From: Geotalea sp. SG265
GTDB taxonomy: Bacteria; Desulfobacterota; Desulfuromonadia; Geobacterales; Geobacteraceae
DNA length: 64,000 nucleotides
Assembly (NCBI RefSeq): GCF_022808985.1
Contig: NZ_JAKZFT010000005.1
Location: forward strand, 124,001 to 188,000
Direction: 5' to 3'
Below, one piece after another: positions 37,170 through 45,408 of this stretch. A program made the position numbers and the translations under genes. The notes beneath the pieces are model-generated. The model searched no databases and was not told the origin of the DNA. It saw nothing but the letters and a program-made list of their open reading frames with translations. Within the stretch, counting starts at the first letter, position 1. Each line of letters opens with the position of its first letter.

Positions 37170-38021
37170 TCAGCCTCCGACGATGGTACCGCCGTTGGGG
37201 TGGAGGATCTGGCCGGTCATGTATGACCCCCCCTGGGAGGCGAGGAAGACGTAGCTGTGGGCAATTTCCACCGGCTGGCCGGCCCTCTTCAGGGTCACGT
37301 TCTCACCGAACTGCTCCACCTTCTCTTGGGGAAAGCTCGCCGGTATCAGCGGCGTCCAGATGGGACCCGGCGCGACGCCGTTGACGAGGATCCCTCTGTC
37401 GGCAACGGATATGGCCAGGGACCGGGTAAAAGCGACGATGGCTCCTTTGGTGGCGGAGTAGTCGATGAGTTTCGGGTTCCCCTTGAAGGCGGTGACCGAG
37501 GTGGTATTGATGATTCGCCCCCCTTCCCCCATGTGCTTCAGGGCGGCCGCCGCCATGTGGAAATAGGCGAAAATGTTGGTTCGAAAAGTCCGTTCCAGCT
37601 GTTCCTCCGAAATATCCTCGATGGTTTCGGTATAGTGCTGCTCGGCGGCGTTGTTGACCAGGATATCGATCCTGCCGAACCGGCCGGCGGTCTTTTCCAC
37701 AATACCCTCGCAAAAGGCCTTGTCCGCCACGTCCCCCTGGAAATGAAGGCAGTCTACACCTTCACGCTTGACGATTTCCCATGTTTCAATGGCGTCCTGC
37801 TCTTCTTTAAGGTAGGCGAAGGCAACATCGGCCCCTTCCCTGGCGAAGGCGATGACCACCGCCCGACCGATGCCGCTGTCGCCGCCAGTGATGAGGGCCT
37901 TTTTCCCTTTGAGTCTGCCGCTCCCGGTATAGGACAACTCGCCGCTATCGGGCCGGGGGGCCATCTGCTGCTCGACTCCCGGCTGCTCCTGCTGCTGAGG
38001 TGGGAAGCTCCTGTCGTCCAT
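37170..38021 (-). CDS. Short-chain dehydrogenase/reductase (YghA-like)
   Basis: A 283-residue NAD(P)-dependent SDR. The cofactor motif is ALITGGDSGIGRAVV, NNAAEQHY follows, and the catalytic Ser-Tyr-Lys set is in TTSVTAFKG and LIDYSATKG. The N-terminal 45 residues (rich in Gln/Pro, e.g. PPQQQEQPGVEQQMAP) and C-terminal QILHPNGGTIVGG are typical of the YghA/general-stress SDR group, often found in stress-resistant bacteria. I chose the ATG beginning MDDRSFPPQ with GAGGG upstream; 22 extra residues are possible. It is a single gene. Substrate unknown. Confidence 0.9.
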   Translation of the reverse strand: MDDRSFPPQQQEQPGVEQQMAPRPDSGELSYTGSGRLKGKKALITGGDSGIGRAVVIAFAREGADVAFAYLKEEQDAIETWEIVKREGVDCLHFQGDVADKAFCEGIVEKTAGRFGRIDILVNNAAEQHYTETIEDISEEQLERTFRTNIFAYFHMAAAALKHMGEGGRIINTTSVTAFKGNPKLIDYSATKGAIVAFTRSLAISVADRGILVNGVAPGPIWTPLIPASFPQEKVEQFGENVTLKRAGQPVEIAHSYVFLASQGGSYMTGQILHPNGGTIVGG

Positions 38022-38183
38022 GGTTGTACCCTCGTCAGTAGTTAGTTTCCATCGGAAACGGTTCTTTTTTTGCCCTGGCGGTGTCAATCTGTGGGATAGC
38101 TTGTGCGGCGTACCGATGTACGCCTCCGCGCCATCCCTTGATTTCCTTGCCAGGACTAAAATCCCTCGTTTCCGATCTGGAAA

Positions 38184-38345
38184 CTATTTCATTCTTTCCC
38201 GTACCATCCAGTTGTGTCCCTTGTTCCTCTCATGGTTCTTGCCCGCTTCCCTGGCCACTTCCCTGCTCTGGAGCCAGCCCGTAATGGCACCACAGCCGTC
38301 GGTGCAGTGGGACAGGTACTCATGGTCCGTATAGTCGAAATCCAT
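38184..38345 (-). CDS. Small hypothetical protein with CxxxC and Lys/Arg-rich tail
   Basis: I do not recognise this 53-residue reading frame. It has an acidic N-terminus (MDFDYTDHEYLSHC), a CTDGCGAITGW turn and a basic tail (EAGKNHERNKGHNWMVRERM). GGGAG lies 6 bases before the chosen ATG; the frame also extends upstream to ATG/GTG codons just after the stop of the glycine-rich gene, so the two may be coupled. The composition is unlike a random frame, but with so little sequence I give it moderate weight. Confidence 0.45.
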   Translation of the reverse strand: MDFDYTDHEYLSHCTDGCGAITGWLQSREVAREAGKNHERNKGHNWMVRERMK

Positions 38346-38410
38346 GGCAATCTCCCGGTCTTTGTCTGTCCTCCCACGCGGATTCAGGCTGATGATTTCC
38401 GCCATCACGC

Positions 38411-38959
38411 TCAGCGGCCCGTGGCACTGGAATAGGTGCCCATGGTGCCGCCGGTTCCTTTACCGCCAATGCCGAATTTATAGCTCCCCGACCGGCCGCC
38501 GGTGATACCCCCCATTCCCTGGCTGGTGTCGGTCCCGGTGGTGGTGTCGGGAGAGACTCCGGGATAGCTGCCGCCGGTCCGCGTATCCACGTCTATTCCG
38601 TAGGAACCGTGGGTCGAACCGCCGGTACCGCCGCTGCTGTAACTCCTGTAAGTTGCTCCCCCGGCGCCGCTGCCGCTCTCTTCTGCCGCCCCGCCGGCTC
38701 CGCCGCTGCTGTAGCTCCGGTATATGACAGCCCCACCGGCACCTGCGCTGCTGTAACTGCGAAAGACGGTCACTCCGCCCGGACCGCTGCTGCTGTAGCT
38801 TCGATAGATGACCGCTCCACCGGCGCCCGAGCCGCTGTGGCCCTTCACCGCAGCCCCCGGTTCATCAATGATGTATTCATTTTCCTCCGCACTCAATGCC
38901 AATCCTGACAGGGCAACCAGCGCTGCTGTGGTGAAGATCAACCGTTTCACAGTGTCCAT
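38411..38959 (-). CDS. Secreted Gly/Ser-rich repeat protein
   Basis: A 182-residue exported protein of unknown function. The signal peptide is cleaved near residue 24 (ALSA). The mature part is built of repeats of about 14 residues with consensus GAGGAVIYRSYSS plus one or two linkers: three full copies at residues 45-86, a deviant copy at 87-97, another at 98-110 and a last weak one at 111-121. The C-terminal 60 residues remain Gly/Thr/Ser-rich but non-repetitive. The aromatic/Arg/Ser pattern resembles low-complexity extracellular or surface-coat proteins. GGAGG precedes the ATG. No export system is adjacent. Confidence 0.7.
   Translation of the reverse strand: MDTVKRLIFTTAALVALSGLALSAEENEYIIDEPGAAVKGHSGSGAGGAVIYRSYSSSGPGGVTVFRSYSSAGAGGAVIYRSYSSGGAGGAAEESGSGAGGATYRSYSSGGTGGSTHGSYGIDVDTRTGGSYPGVSPDTTTGTDTSQGMGGITGGRSGSYKFGIGGKGTGGTMGTYSSATGR
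38597..38827 (-). repeat. tandem ~42-bp repeats inside the Gly-rich gene
   Basis: Units of about 42 bases (39 and 33 in shortened copies) encode the GAGGAVIYRSYSS motif. The best pair is copies 1 and 3, which differ at few codons; copy 4 has lost the YRSYSS part. This looks like expansion by unequal recombination followed by drift. Confidence 0.65.
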
Positions 38960-39272
38960 CGCCGTTCCTCCTTTGTCTGTCTGCTGCTATTGAGTTCCCC
39001 GCCATAGTGGCAGATGGGCCGTTTCCGGGCATTTACTGCAACTATAGCAGTGAAATTAATTTTTACAAATAAAGTGACTGGCTCTTTTCCTGAGCCTTTC
39101 CCGTCAGCAGTTCCTCAAGTTTTCCCTGCAGGCGCCGATTACATTCCCATGGCAGATGTCTGCGTTGATAGTTGCCCTTTTGTGAGCAGGCGCACTTATG
39201 GCCTTGGCCGTTTCATGTTCTATTGGATCTGCGCTTTCACCAGAAAGCGTTTTACAAAAAGGAGGAACAGAC
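38960..39272. other. intergenic region, no gene seen
   Basis: 313 bases separate divergent genes. It contains ribosome sites for both at its ends and an ACTGC/GCAGT inverted repeat around an AT-rich centre near 39040. No clear promoter pair or RNA gene was recognised. Confidence 0.5.
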
Positions 39273-39923
39273 ATGACCAGACAGCTCATTTATCTGATTG
39301 CCGGAGCACTGCTCTGCTCCACTCCGGTGCATGCCGAGAAAGTCGGGACGGAATCCCTGCAACTTGCCAAATATGATGAGAAAAATCTCTTCCAGTTGAA
39401 AAAGCCGGAAGTGGCCCTGGCTCTGAAGGAAAAACACGAATATTATGACATCAAAGGCACCAGCCTTGCCGACCTGCGCAAGCAGATGAAGGAAAACGGC
39501 ACCCGGTGGAATGACGACCATACCTATGCCGCCCTGACCACCTGGAATATCAGATACGACTACGATATCAAAGAAAGCGGCGGCAGGTATTCCATAGCCG
39601 CGGTGAAAACGAAGGTTGACGTAGTCTACCGCTACCCGAGGCTTGCCAGCACGGCTGGCATCACCGAACAGCTGGCAGGGCAATGGAGCTCCTACATGGA
39701 GCATGTCACCATCCATGAGCTGGGGCATAAGGATCTTGCCGTCAAGGCCGCTGCCGACGTCAACGACTTGCTCTCTTCCCTGGGGTCCTTCGGCAGCAGG
39801 CGCGAGTTGAACTCCATGGTCGACCGCCTGGTGGAGGCACGGCTCAAGACCCTCAAGGAAGACCAGATTCGCTATGATGCCGAGACGCATCATGGTGAAA
39901 CGCAAGGCGCCATTCTACGCTAG
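39273..39923 (+). CDS. Secreted DUF922 putative zinc protease
   Basis: A 216-residue exported protein with a signal peptide (residues 1-21, ending VHA). It matches DUF922, predicted metalloproteases: EHVTIHELGHKDLAV contains an HExxH site (H148, E149, H152), and earlier EYYDIKGTSLADLRKQMKEN is the family's N-terminal block. The protein ends with a helical region rich in charged residues. GGAGG is 7 bases upstream of the ATG. It stands alone and ends at a strong terminator. Proteolytic activity has not, to my knowledge, been shown for the family. Confidence 0.8.
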   Translation: MTRQLIYLIAGALLCSTPVHAEKVGTESLQLAKYDEKNLFQLKKPEVALALKEKHEYYDIKGTSLADLRKQMKENGTRWNDDHTYAALTTWNIRYDYDIKESGGRYSIAAVKTKVDVVYRYPRLASTAGITEQLAGQWSSYMEHVTIHELGHKDLAVKAAADVNDLLSSLGSFGSRRELNSMVDRLVEARLKTLKEDQIRYDAETHHGETQGAILR

Positions 39924-39943
39924 CAGCCTGTCGGACATAACTC

Positions 39944-39972
39944 GATGCGGGGCGTTTGCCCCGCATCTTTCC
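39944..39972 (+). terminator. Rho-independent terminator after the DUF922 gene
   Basis: GATGCGGGGC and GCCCCGCATC form a perfect 10-base stem with a GTTT loop, followed by TTTCCC. It starts 20 bases after the stop codon. Confidence 0.75.
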
Positions 39973-40112
39973 CCCGTTTTCCCCCCGAAGTATTAGCCCA
40001 CCGATTAACCTATCCGTTGCGAAAAAAATGACCTAAAGGTCGATTGTCCCTTAACTCCCTTCAATTACACTTTTTTTGTCTCCTGCTGTTCTCTCTTACA
40101 AGGAGCAAAGCC

Positions 40113-40265
40113 ATGAGAACTATCCTGCTATTGATTCTGATCTTACTCTTGGTGGGCGCTCTTCCCCTGTGGCCATACAGTTCCTCCTGGGGGTATTACC
40201 CCAGCGGCGGATTGGGACTGCTACTGTTGATATTGCTGATTCTGGCATTACTTGGGCACATCTGA
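40113..40265 (+). CDS. DUF3309 small membrane protein
   Basis: A 50-residue protein typical of DUF3309: one leucine-rich helix (ILLLILILLLVGALPLWPY), a WGYYPSGGLG turn and a second helix (LLLLILLILALLGHI). Function unknown; relatives are widespread and often stress-associated. AAGGAG lies 7 bases upstream of the ATG. The following coiled-coil gene begins 55 bases downstream and may be co-transcribed. Confidence 0.85.
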   Translation: MRTILLLILILLLVGALPLWPYSSSWGYYPSGGLGLLLLILLILALLGHI

Positions 40266-40320
40266 AAAAGAATTGGTGCATTCGTGGCAGTTACCAACCG
40301 ACATATAAGGGGCGGGGAAT

Positions 40321-40698
40321 ATGAGACGCACATGGGTGGCACTCGTTCTGGCCTTTTTCACCTTTTCTGGTTTTCTCATGGCCTTTGGCGGGGACGACGG
40401 CAAAAGGGAAGAGTATCAGAAGCAGACCGAGGTGAGGCTCAGGACATTGAGGCAGAATCTCGATGAACTGATGGCCCGTTCCACACCCCTTAAAGACGAA
40501 GCAAAGGTGCGCTTCGAGGAAGATCTGAGGGTCTTCAGGGAAAAAGAGAAGACTGCTGCCGGAAAACTGCAGAGGCTGAAGGCTGCCACGTCAAGGACCT
40601 GGAACAGGGGAAAAGCGGGAGTGGAAGCTGCCATGCAGGACCTGAACAGGCAATACGAGAAGCTGGAGGCGCATCTCAAACCTGCGAAGATCCCCTGA
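40321..40698 (+). CDS. Secreted coiled-coil protein, unknown function
   Basis: A 125-residue protein with a signal peptide (about residues 1-22) and an almost wholly helical, highly charged mature part (EEYQKQTEVRLRTLRQNLDE and VEAAMQDLNRQYEKLEAHL). It has no cysteine and no lipobox. The pattern is of a periplasmic coiled coil, perhaps a spacer or chaperone; I do not recognise a named family. GGGGCGGGG precedes the ATG. It sits 183 bases before the trehalose operon, likely a separate transcript. Confidence 0.65.
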   Translation: MRRTWVALVLAFFTFSGFLMAFGGDDGKREEYQKQTEVRLRTLRQNLDELMARSTPLKDEAKVRFEEDLRVFREKEKTAAGKLQRLKAATSRTWNRGKAGVEAAMQDLNRQYEKLEAHLKPAKIP

Positions 40699-40881
40699 CC
40701 CTAGCCCATACAGCAGTGCGGTCATCCCACCAGCGCCGTGTGTACCACGGCGGTCAGCCCCGAACCCTTGATGGGGCACTCAAGTCTCAGACACAACCCA
40801 AATCCCGGCATTGCTGCCAATCTGCTGGAGCCGGTTGATTCGACGGCAATTTGTCCCGCAGCCGTGGAAGACGGAGCGATC

Positions 40882-42747
40882 ATGGCTGAAGAAACATGGA
40901 AGCTGGATGTGGGTGCCGAAGTGCAGGAGGACGGCCATGCACGATTTCGGGTCTGGGCGCCGAAGGCGGACAAGGTGGCATTGCGCCTGGTATCTCGCCG
41001 TTGCGATCGGCTGATCGACCTGCTGCCGGAGAATGGGGGCTATTTTTCCGTCCAGGTTGAGGATGTTTTGGCGGGAGATACCTATCTGTACCTGCTGAAC
41101 GGCAACATGGAACGCCCCGATCCGGCATCCCGCTTTCAGCCGCAGGGGGTGCACGGCCCTTCCGCAGTCGTCGATCCCCGGCGGTATTCCTGGCAGGACC
41201 GGGGATGGCAGGGAATACCCCTCGATAAATACGTCATCTACGAGCTGCACGTGGGGGTATTCAGCAACGAGGGGACCTTTGCAGCGGTCATCCCCCGGCT
41301 GGACTACCTTAAGGACCTGGGAGTAACGGCGGTGGAAATCATGCCGGTAGGACAGTTTCCCGGCAACCGCAACTGGGGATACGACGGCGTCTATCCCTTC
41401 GCCCCCCAGTCGAGCTATGGCGGACCGGAAGGGTTGAGAGAGCTGGTGGATGCCTGCCACGGCAAGGGTCTGGCCGTTATCCTCGACGTGGTCTACAACC
41501 ACTTTGGCCCCGAGGGGAACTACCTGAACGATTTCGGCTGGTATTTCACCGACCGCTACCGGACCCCCTGGGGGGACGCCATCAACTTCGACGGTCCCCA
41601 CAGCGACCAAGTGCGGGACTATTTCATCGGCAATGCCCTCCACTGGCTCTACGAATACCATTTCGACGCTCTGCGCCTGGATGCCATCGACCGCATCTAC
41701 GACTTCGGCGCCACCCATTTTCTCCGCGCTCTGACCGACGAAGTCCACCGCCACCGGCAGCTGATGGGGAGGCAGGTCTACCTCATTGCCGAGAGTGATT
41801 TGAACGACGTGCGGCTCATTAACCCGCCAGAGATCGGGGGATACGGGGTGGACGCCCAGTGGAACGACAACTTTCATCACGCCCTGCATGCCCTGGTGAC
41901 GGGGGAAAAGGGAGGCTACTATCAGGATTTCGGCCACTTTGAGCACCTGGCCAAGGCATTTCAGGAAGGGTATGTCTACAGCGGTCAGTATTCCCGGTAC
42001 CGCAGCAGACGCCATGGCAATTCGGCCAAGGACCGCCCCCCCGTTCAATTCTTGGCCTTTGCCCAGAACCATGATCAGATCGGCAACAGGCTCTACGGGG
42101 ACCGCCTTGCCGCGGGCCTGCCGCTTCAGAAGCTGGTGCTAGCCGCCGGCACGGTATTGCTTTCCCCCTACCTCCCCCTGCTTTTCATGGGGGAGGAATA
42201 TGGGGAGAAGGCTCCCTTTAACTATTTTGTCAGTTATGGGGACAGCTTTCTCATTGAAGCGGTGCGCAAGGGGCGGAAGGAGGAATTTGCCGCCTTTGCC
42301 TGGGCGGAGGAGGCCCTTGACCCCCAGGCCCCGGAGACCTTCCAGCAGTCCAAGCTGGACCCGGAAGCGCGGCAGGGGGGAGAGCATGCCGTGCTCTTCG
42401 CCTGTTACAGAAAACTGCTTTCCCTGCGCAGGGAGGTGCCGACCCTGGGTTGCGTGGAACGGAAAGAGATGACGGTCACCCCTTTCGAGGAGAAGCAGGT
42501 ACTGGCGCTGGCGCGGCGGGTGGGAAACAGCAGTGCCCTGTGCGTCTTTAACTATAGCGAGACACCCCAGGACGTGGCGGTGGAGCTTGATAACGGCAAG
42601 TGGCCGAAACTGTTCGATTCGGCGGCAACCCAGTGGGGGGGGGCAGGGGAGACGGCCTACTCGACCCTGACAGTAACCGAAGGAAGAGTGCGTCTCGCTC
42701 TGGTACCATGGAGCTTTATCGTCTACCGGAAGAAGAGTGAAGAGTGA
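40882..42747 (+). CDS. treZ: Malto-oligosyltrehalose trehalohydrolase
   Basis: A 621-residue GH13 enzyme that releases trehalose from the maltooligosyl-trehalose made by TreY. The N-terminal carbohydrate-binding-like domain (HARFRVWAPKADKVALRLV) precedes the GH13 barrel with YELHVGVFSNEGTF, VILDVVYNHFGPEGNY, the nucleophile D267 (ALRLDAIDRIYD), the acid/base E304 (LIAESDLND) and D398 (FAQNHDQIGN); LFMGEEYGEKAPF follows. The frame is open 144 bases upstream, but the ATG with CGGAG matches the family start. It is the first gene of the glucan operon; the 3' end runs into heptamer repeats. Confidence 0.95.
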   Translation: MAEETWKLDVGAEVQEDGHARFRVWAPKADKVALRLVSRRCDRLIDLLPENGGYFSVQVEDVLAGDTYLYLLNGNMERPDPASRFQPQGVHGPSAVVDPRRYSWQDRGWQGIPLDKYVIYELHVGVFSNEGTFAAVIPRLDYLKDLGVTAVEIMPVGQFPGNRNWGYDGVYPFAPQSSYGGPEGLRELVDACHGKGLAVILDVVYNHFGPEGNYLNDFGWYFTDRYRTPWGDAINFDGPHSDQVRDYFIGNALHWLYEYHFDALRLDAIDRIYDFGATHFLRALTDEVHRHRQLMGRQVYLIAESDLNDVRLINPPEIGGYGVDAQWNDNFHHALHALVTGEKGGYYQDFGHFEHLAKAFQEGYVYSGQYSRYRSRRHGNSAKDRPPVQFLAFAQNHDQIGNRLYGDRLAAGLPLQKLVLAAGTVLLSPYLPLLFMGEEYGEKAPFNYFVSYGDSFLIEAVRKGRKEEFAAFAWAEEALDPQAPETFQQSKLDPEARQGGEHAVLFACYRKLLSLRREVPTLGCVERKEMTVTPFEEKQVLALARRVGNSSALCVFNYSETPQDVAVELDNGKWPKLFDSAATQWGGAGETAYSTLTVTEGRVRLALVPWSFIVYRKKSEE

Positions 42748-42777
42748 GGGGGAAAACCTAGAACCTAGAACATAGAA
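42734..42777 (+). repeat. heptamer repeats between treZ and the GH57 gene
   Basis: Two AGAGTGA units overlap the treZ stop codon; after GGGGGAAAA come CCTAGAA, CCTAGAA and CATAGAA. The latter share the TAGAA core with the heptamers between the two tRNA-Ser genes. Confidence 0.5.
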
Positions 42778-42790
42778 TCTCGGGGTAACA

Positions 42791-45232
42791 ATGGATCGCT
42801 TCATCTGCATTCACGGACACTTTTATCAGCCGCCGCGGGAAAACCCCTGGCTTGAGTCGATAGAGATACAGGATTCGGCCCGGCCCTACCATGACTGGAA
42901 CGAACGAATCGCCGCCGAGTGCTACGCCCCCAACTCCGCGTCCCGCATCCTGGACGGGGAGGGGCGGATCAAGGACATCGTCAGCAACTATGCCAAGATC
43001 AGCTTCAACTTCGGTCCAACGCTCCTTTCGTGGATGCAGGGGTGCGATCCTGAGCTGTACCAGGCGGTGCTGGAAGCGGATCACCAGAGCATGCAGTGGC
43101 GCGGGGGACATGGGGCGGCCATAGCCCAGGTATACAACCATATGATAATGCCCCTGGCCAATGCCCGGGACAAGCGCACCCAGGTCGTCTGGGGACTCAA
43201 GGACTTCCAGTACCGCTTCAAGCGCTTTCCCGAAGGGATGTGGCTGGCGGAGACCGCCGTGGACCTTGAAAGCCTGGATATTCTGGCTGAACAGGGAATC
43301 AAATATACCATTCTCGCCCCGCGCCAGGCGGCAGCTTTCCGCAGGATCGGCGAGGAGCAGTGGCAGGAATGCAACGGCTCCATCGACCCGACCCGCGCCT
43401 ATCTCTGCCGCCTTCCTTCCAAGCGCACCATCACCCTCTTTTTCTACGATGGCCCTATCTCCCAGGCGGTTGCCTTCGAGGACCTTCTGAGCCGCGGCGA
43501 GGCCTTCGCAGCGCGCCTCATGGGAGGTTTCGACGATGCCAGGGATTGGCCGCAGCTGTTCCATATCGCCACCGACGGGGAGACCTACGGCCATCACCAC
43601 AAGTTCGGCGACATGGCCCTGGCGGCCGCCCTTGACCACATCGAGGGCAACAACCTGGCTCGTCTCACCAACTACGGCGAATACCTGGACCAGCACCCCC
43701 CCACCGTGGAGGTGCGGATCCACGAGAACTCTTCCTGGAGCTGTGTCCACGGAGTGGAGCGCTGGCGGAGCAATTGCGGCTGCAACTCCGGGGGGCACGG
43801 TGGATGGAATCAGGAGTGGCGGGCACCGCTGCGGGGCGCCCTGGACTGGCTGCGTGACCGGATTGCCGAACGGTATGACGAACTGGGGCGCCAATACCTT
43901 CGTGACCCGTGGCATGCCCGGGACGAGTACATCCGGGTGGTTCTGGACCGGGACGAGGCGAATCGTAACGCTTTCCTGGCGGAAGAGGCGCGCCGGAACC
44001 TGAGCGATGACGACAAGGTGGCCGTGCTGAAGCTCCAGGAAATCCAGCGCCACGCCATGCTCATGTACACCAGTTGCGGCTGGTTCTTCGACGAGCTCTC
44101 CGGTATTGAGACGGTACAGGTGATCCAGTATGCGGGTAGGGCGCTGCAGCTCTCCCAGGGGCTTCTGGGGCAGGACCTGGAGCGGGGCTTCAAGGAACGA
44201 CTAAGCGCCGCCCGGTCGAATATCCCTGAGAACGGTAATGGTGCCGACATTTACGAGAAATTCGCCCTGCCTGCCCAGGTGGACCTGACCAAGGTGGCGG
44301 TGCATTTTGCCTTCAGTTCCCTGTTCAGGGAGTATCCGGAACAGGCGCGGATATTTTCCTATACGGTCAACGTGGAAGAGTACAAGAAGATGGTCACCGA
44401 GGATGCGGCCCTGGCAACTGGCACGGTCCGCATCGTTTCCGAGATCACCCAGGAGAGTTCCCGGCTCATGTTCTGCGTGGTCCGTATCGGCCACCATGAC
44501 TTCAAGGGTGGGGTACGTCCCTGCCTCATTGAGGCTGCGTGTGCTTCGGTCAAGGAGGAACTGCTGGAGGAATTCGACCGCGGCCGTTACATGGAGATCG
44601 CCGGTCTCCTGGACAAGCATTTCGGCATGCATAATTTCTCCCTTCTGGATCTTTTCCGGGACGAACAGCGGGAGATTCTCAACCTGATCCTCAATGCAAC
44701 CATGGAGGAATTCACCCAGGACTACCGCAGCATCTACGAGCATAATCGCCACCTGATGGAATTCGTCCAGGAGACGGGGATGCCGGTGCCGAAGCGCTTC
44801 CTGGCAGCCGCGGAAATGAGCCTCAATACCGAGATTAAAGAGGCGCTCATGGCCGAGGAGATTGACGGGGACCAGGTGCGCAGGGTTCTGGCCAACATGC
44901 AGCGCTGGCAGGTGCCGGTGGATCTCCCCGAGGTGGAATACAGCCTGCGCACCTTTGCCGATGGCCTCATGGACAGGTTTCATGGGAATCCCGCCGATTA
45001 CGCTCTTCTGCAAAGGATCAGGAAGTTCGTCGAGCTGCAGAAGGGGACTCCTATCCAGGTGGACCTCTGGGACATGCAGAACATCTATTACAAATTGGCG
45101 AAAAACATCTATCCCCAATTCATCCTGCGTTCGCGGGAAGGGGATGATTCGGCCGCCGGATGGGTCGAGAATTTCCGGCAACTGGGGGAGCTGCTCTCCA
45201 TGAACCTGGGGACGATCCTGCCGGAGGGGTAA
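42791..45232 (+). CDS. GH57 family glycoside hydrolase with DUF3536
   Basis: An 813-residue cytosolic protein: an N-terminal GH57 barrel (FICIHGHFYQPPRENPWL, typical of GH57) and a C-terminal DUF3536. Likely catalytic residues are E154 in EGMWLAETAVD and D262 in HIATDGETYGHHH, the two conserved GH57 positions. Members include amylopullulanases, 4-alpha-glucanotransferases and branching enzymes, but the DUF3536 type has no established activity that I know. Its place between treZ and treY suggests work on the same alpha-glucan, such as debranching, branching or chain trimming. It is far longer than the ~530-residue GH57 branching enzymes. The ATG has only a weak ribosome site (GGGG), so translation may depend on treZ. 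Confidence 0.88.
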   Translation: MDRFICIHGHFYQPPRENPWLESIEIQDSARPYHDWNERIAAECYAPNSASRILDGEGRIKDIVSNYAKISFNFGPTLLSWMQGCDPELYQAVLEADHQSMQWRGGHGAAIAQVYNHMIMPLANARDKRTQVVWGLKDFQYRFKRFPEGMWLAETAVDLESLDILAEQGIKYTILAPRQAAAFRRIGEEQWQECNGSIDPTRAYLCRLPSKRTITLFFYDGPISQAVAFEDLLSRGEAFAARLMGGFDDARDWPQLFHIATDGETYGHHHKFGDMALAAALDHIEGNNLARLTNYGEYLDQHPPTVEVRIHENSSWSCVHGVERWRSNCGCNSGGHGGWNQEWRAPLRGALDWLRDRIAERYDELGRQYLRDPWHARDEYIRVVLDRDEANRNAFLAEEARRNLSDDDKVAVLKLQEIQRHAMLMYTSCGWFFDELSGIETVQVIQYAGRALQLSQGLLGQDLERGFKERLSAARSNIPENGNGADIYEKFALPAQVDLTKVAVHFAFSSLFREYPEQARIFSYTVNVEEYKKMVTEDAALATGTVRIVSEITQESSRLMFCVVRIGHHDFKGGVRPCLIEAACASVKEELLEEFDRGRYMEIAGLLDKHFGMHNFSLLDLFRDEQREILNLILNATMEEFTQDYRSIYEHNRHLMEFVQETGMPVPKRFLAAAEMSLNTEIKEALMAEEIDGDQVRRVLANMQRWQVPVDLPEVEYSLRTFADGLMDRFHGNPADYALLQRIRKFVELQKGTPIQVDLWDMQNIYYKLAKNIYPQFILRSREGDDSAAGWVENFRQLGELLSMNLGTILPEG

Positions 45233-45296
45233 GATGGGAGGGGAGAAGGGGCCAGAGGCCGGAGGAGGGGCAGCATTGCTGATTACCGATATTTCC

Positions 45297-45350
45297 ACCT
45301 CCCCCTGGCCTCTCCATCAAGACCCACAGGGCCTAAAGGAGAGGGTGAAC
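45297..45350 (+). repeat. C-rich/G-rich inverted repeat before treY
   Basis: CCTCTCC and GGAGAGG flank 22 bases, preceded by ACCTCCCCCTGG. The order of the blocks resembles the element at the mdtB/mdtC junction, though much diverged. Confidence 0.35.
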
Positions 45351-45408
45351 GGTAACAAGTCAGGGAGGTACGTTTTCCAAAGTAGTTATTGATCCTGTTG
45401 GAGGTGCA

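Noticed and set aside
38107-38124. GGCGTAC/GTACGCC hairpin upstream of the SDR gene
   Set aside because: A clear small palindrome, but no T-run or promoter link; I could not assign a role. It may belong to a genome repeat family, which needs a genome search.
38597-38827. tandem repeats considered as a CRISPR array
   Set aside because: Repeats are in frame, encode the protein motif, and there are no unique spacers of constant length or cas genes.
40105-40120. GCAAAGCC considered as part of a c-di-GMP riboswitch
   Set aside because: The surrounding paired elements of GEMM riboswitches are missing; it is only the ribosome site of the DUF3309 gene.
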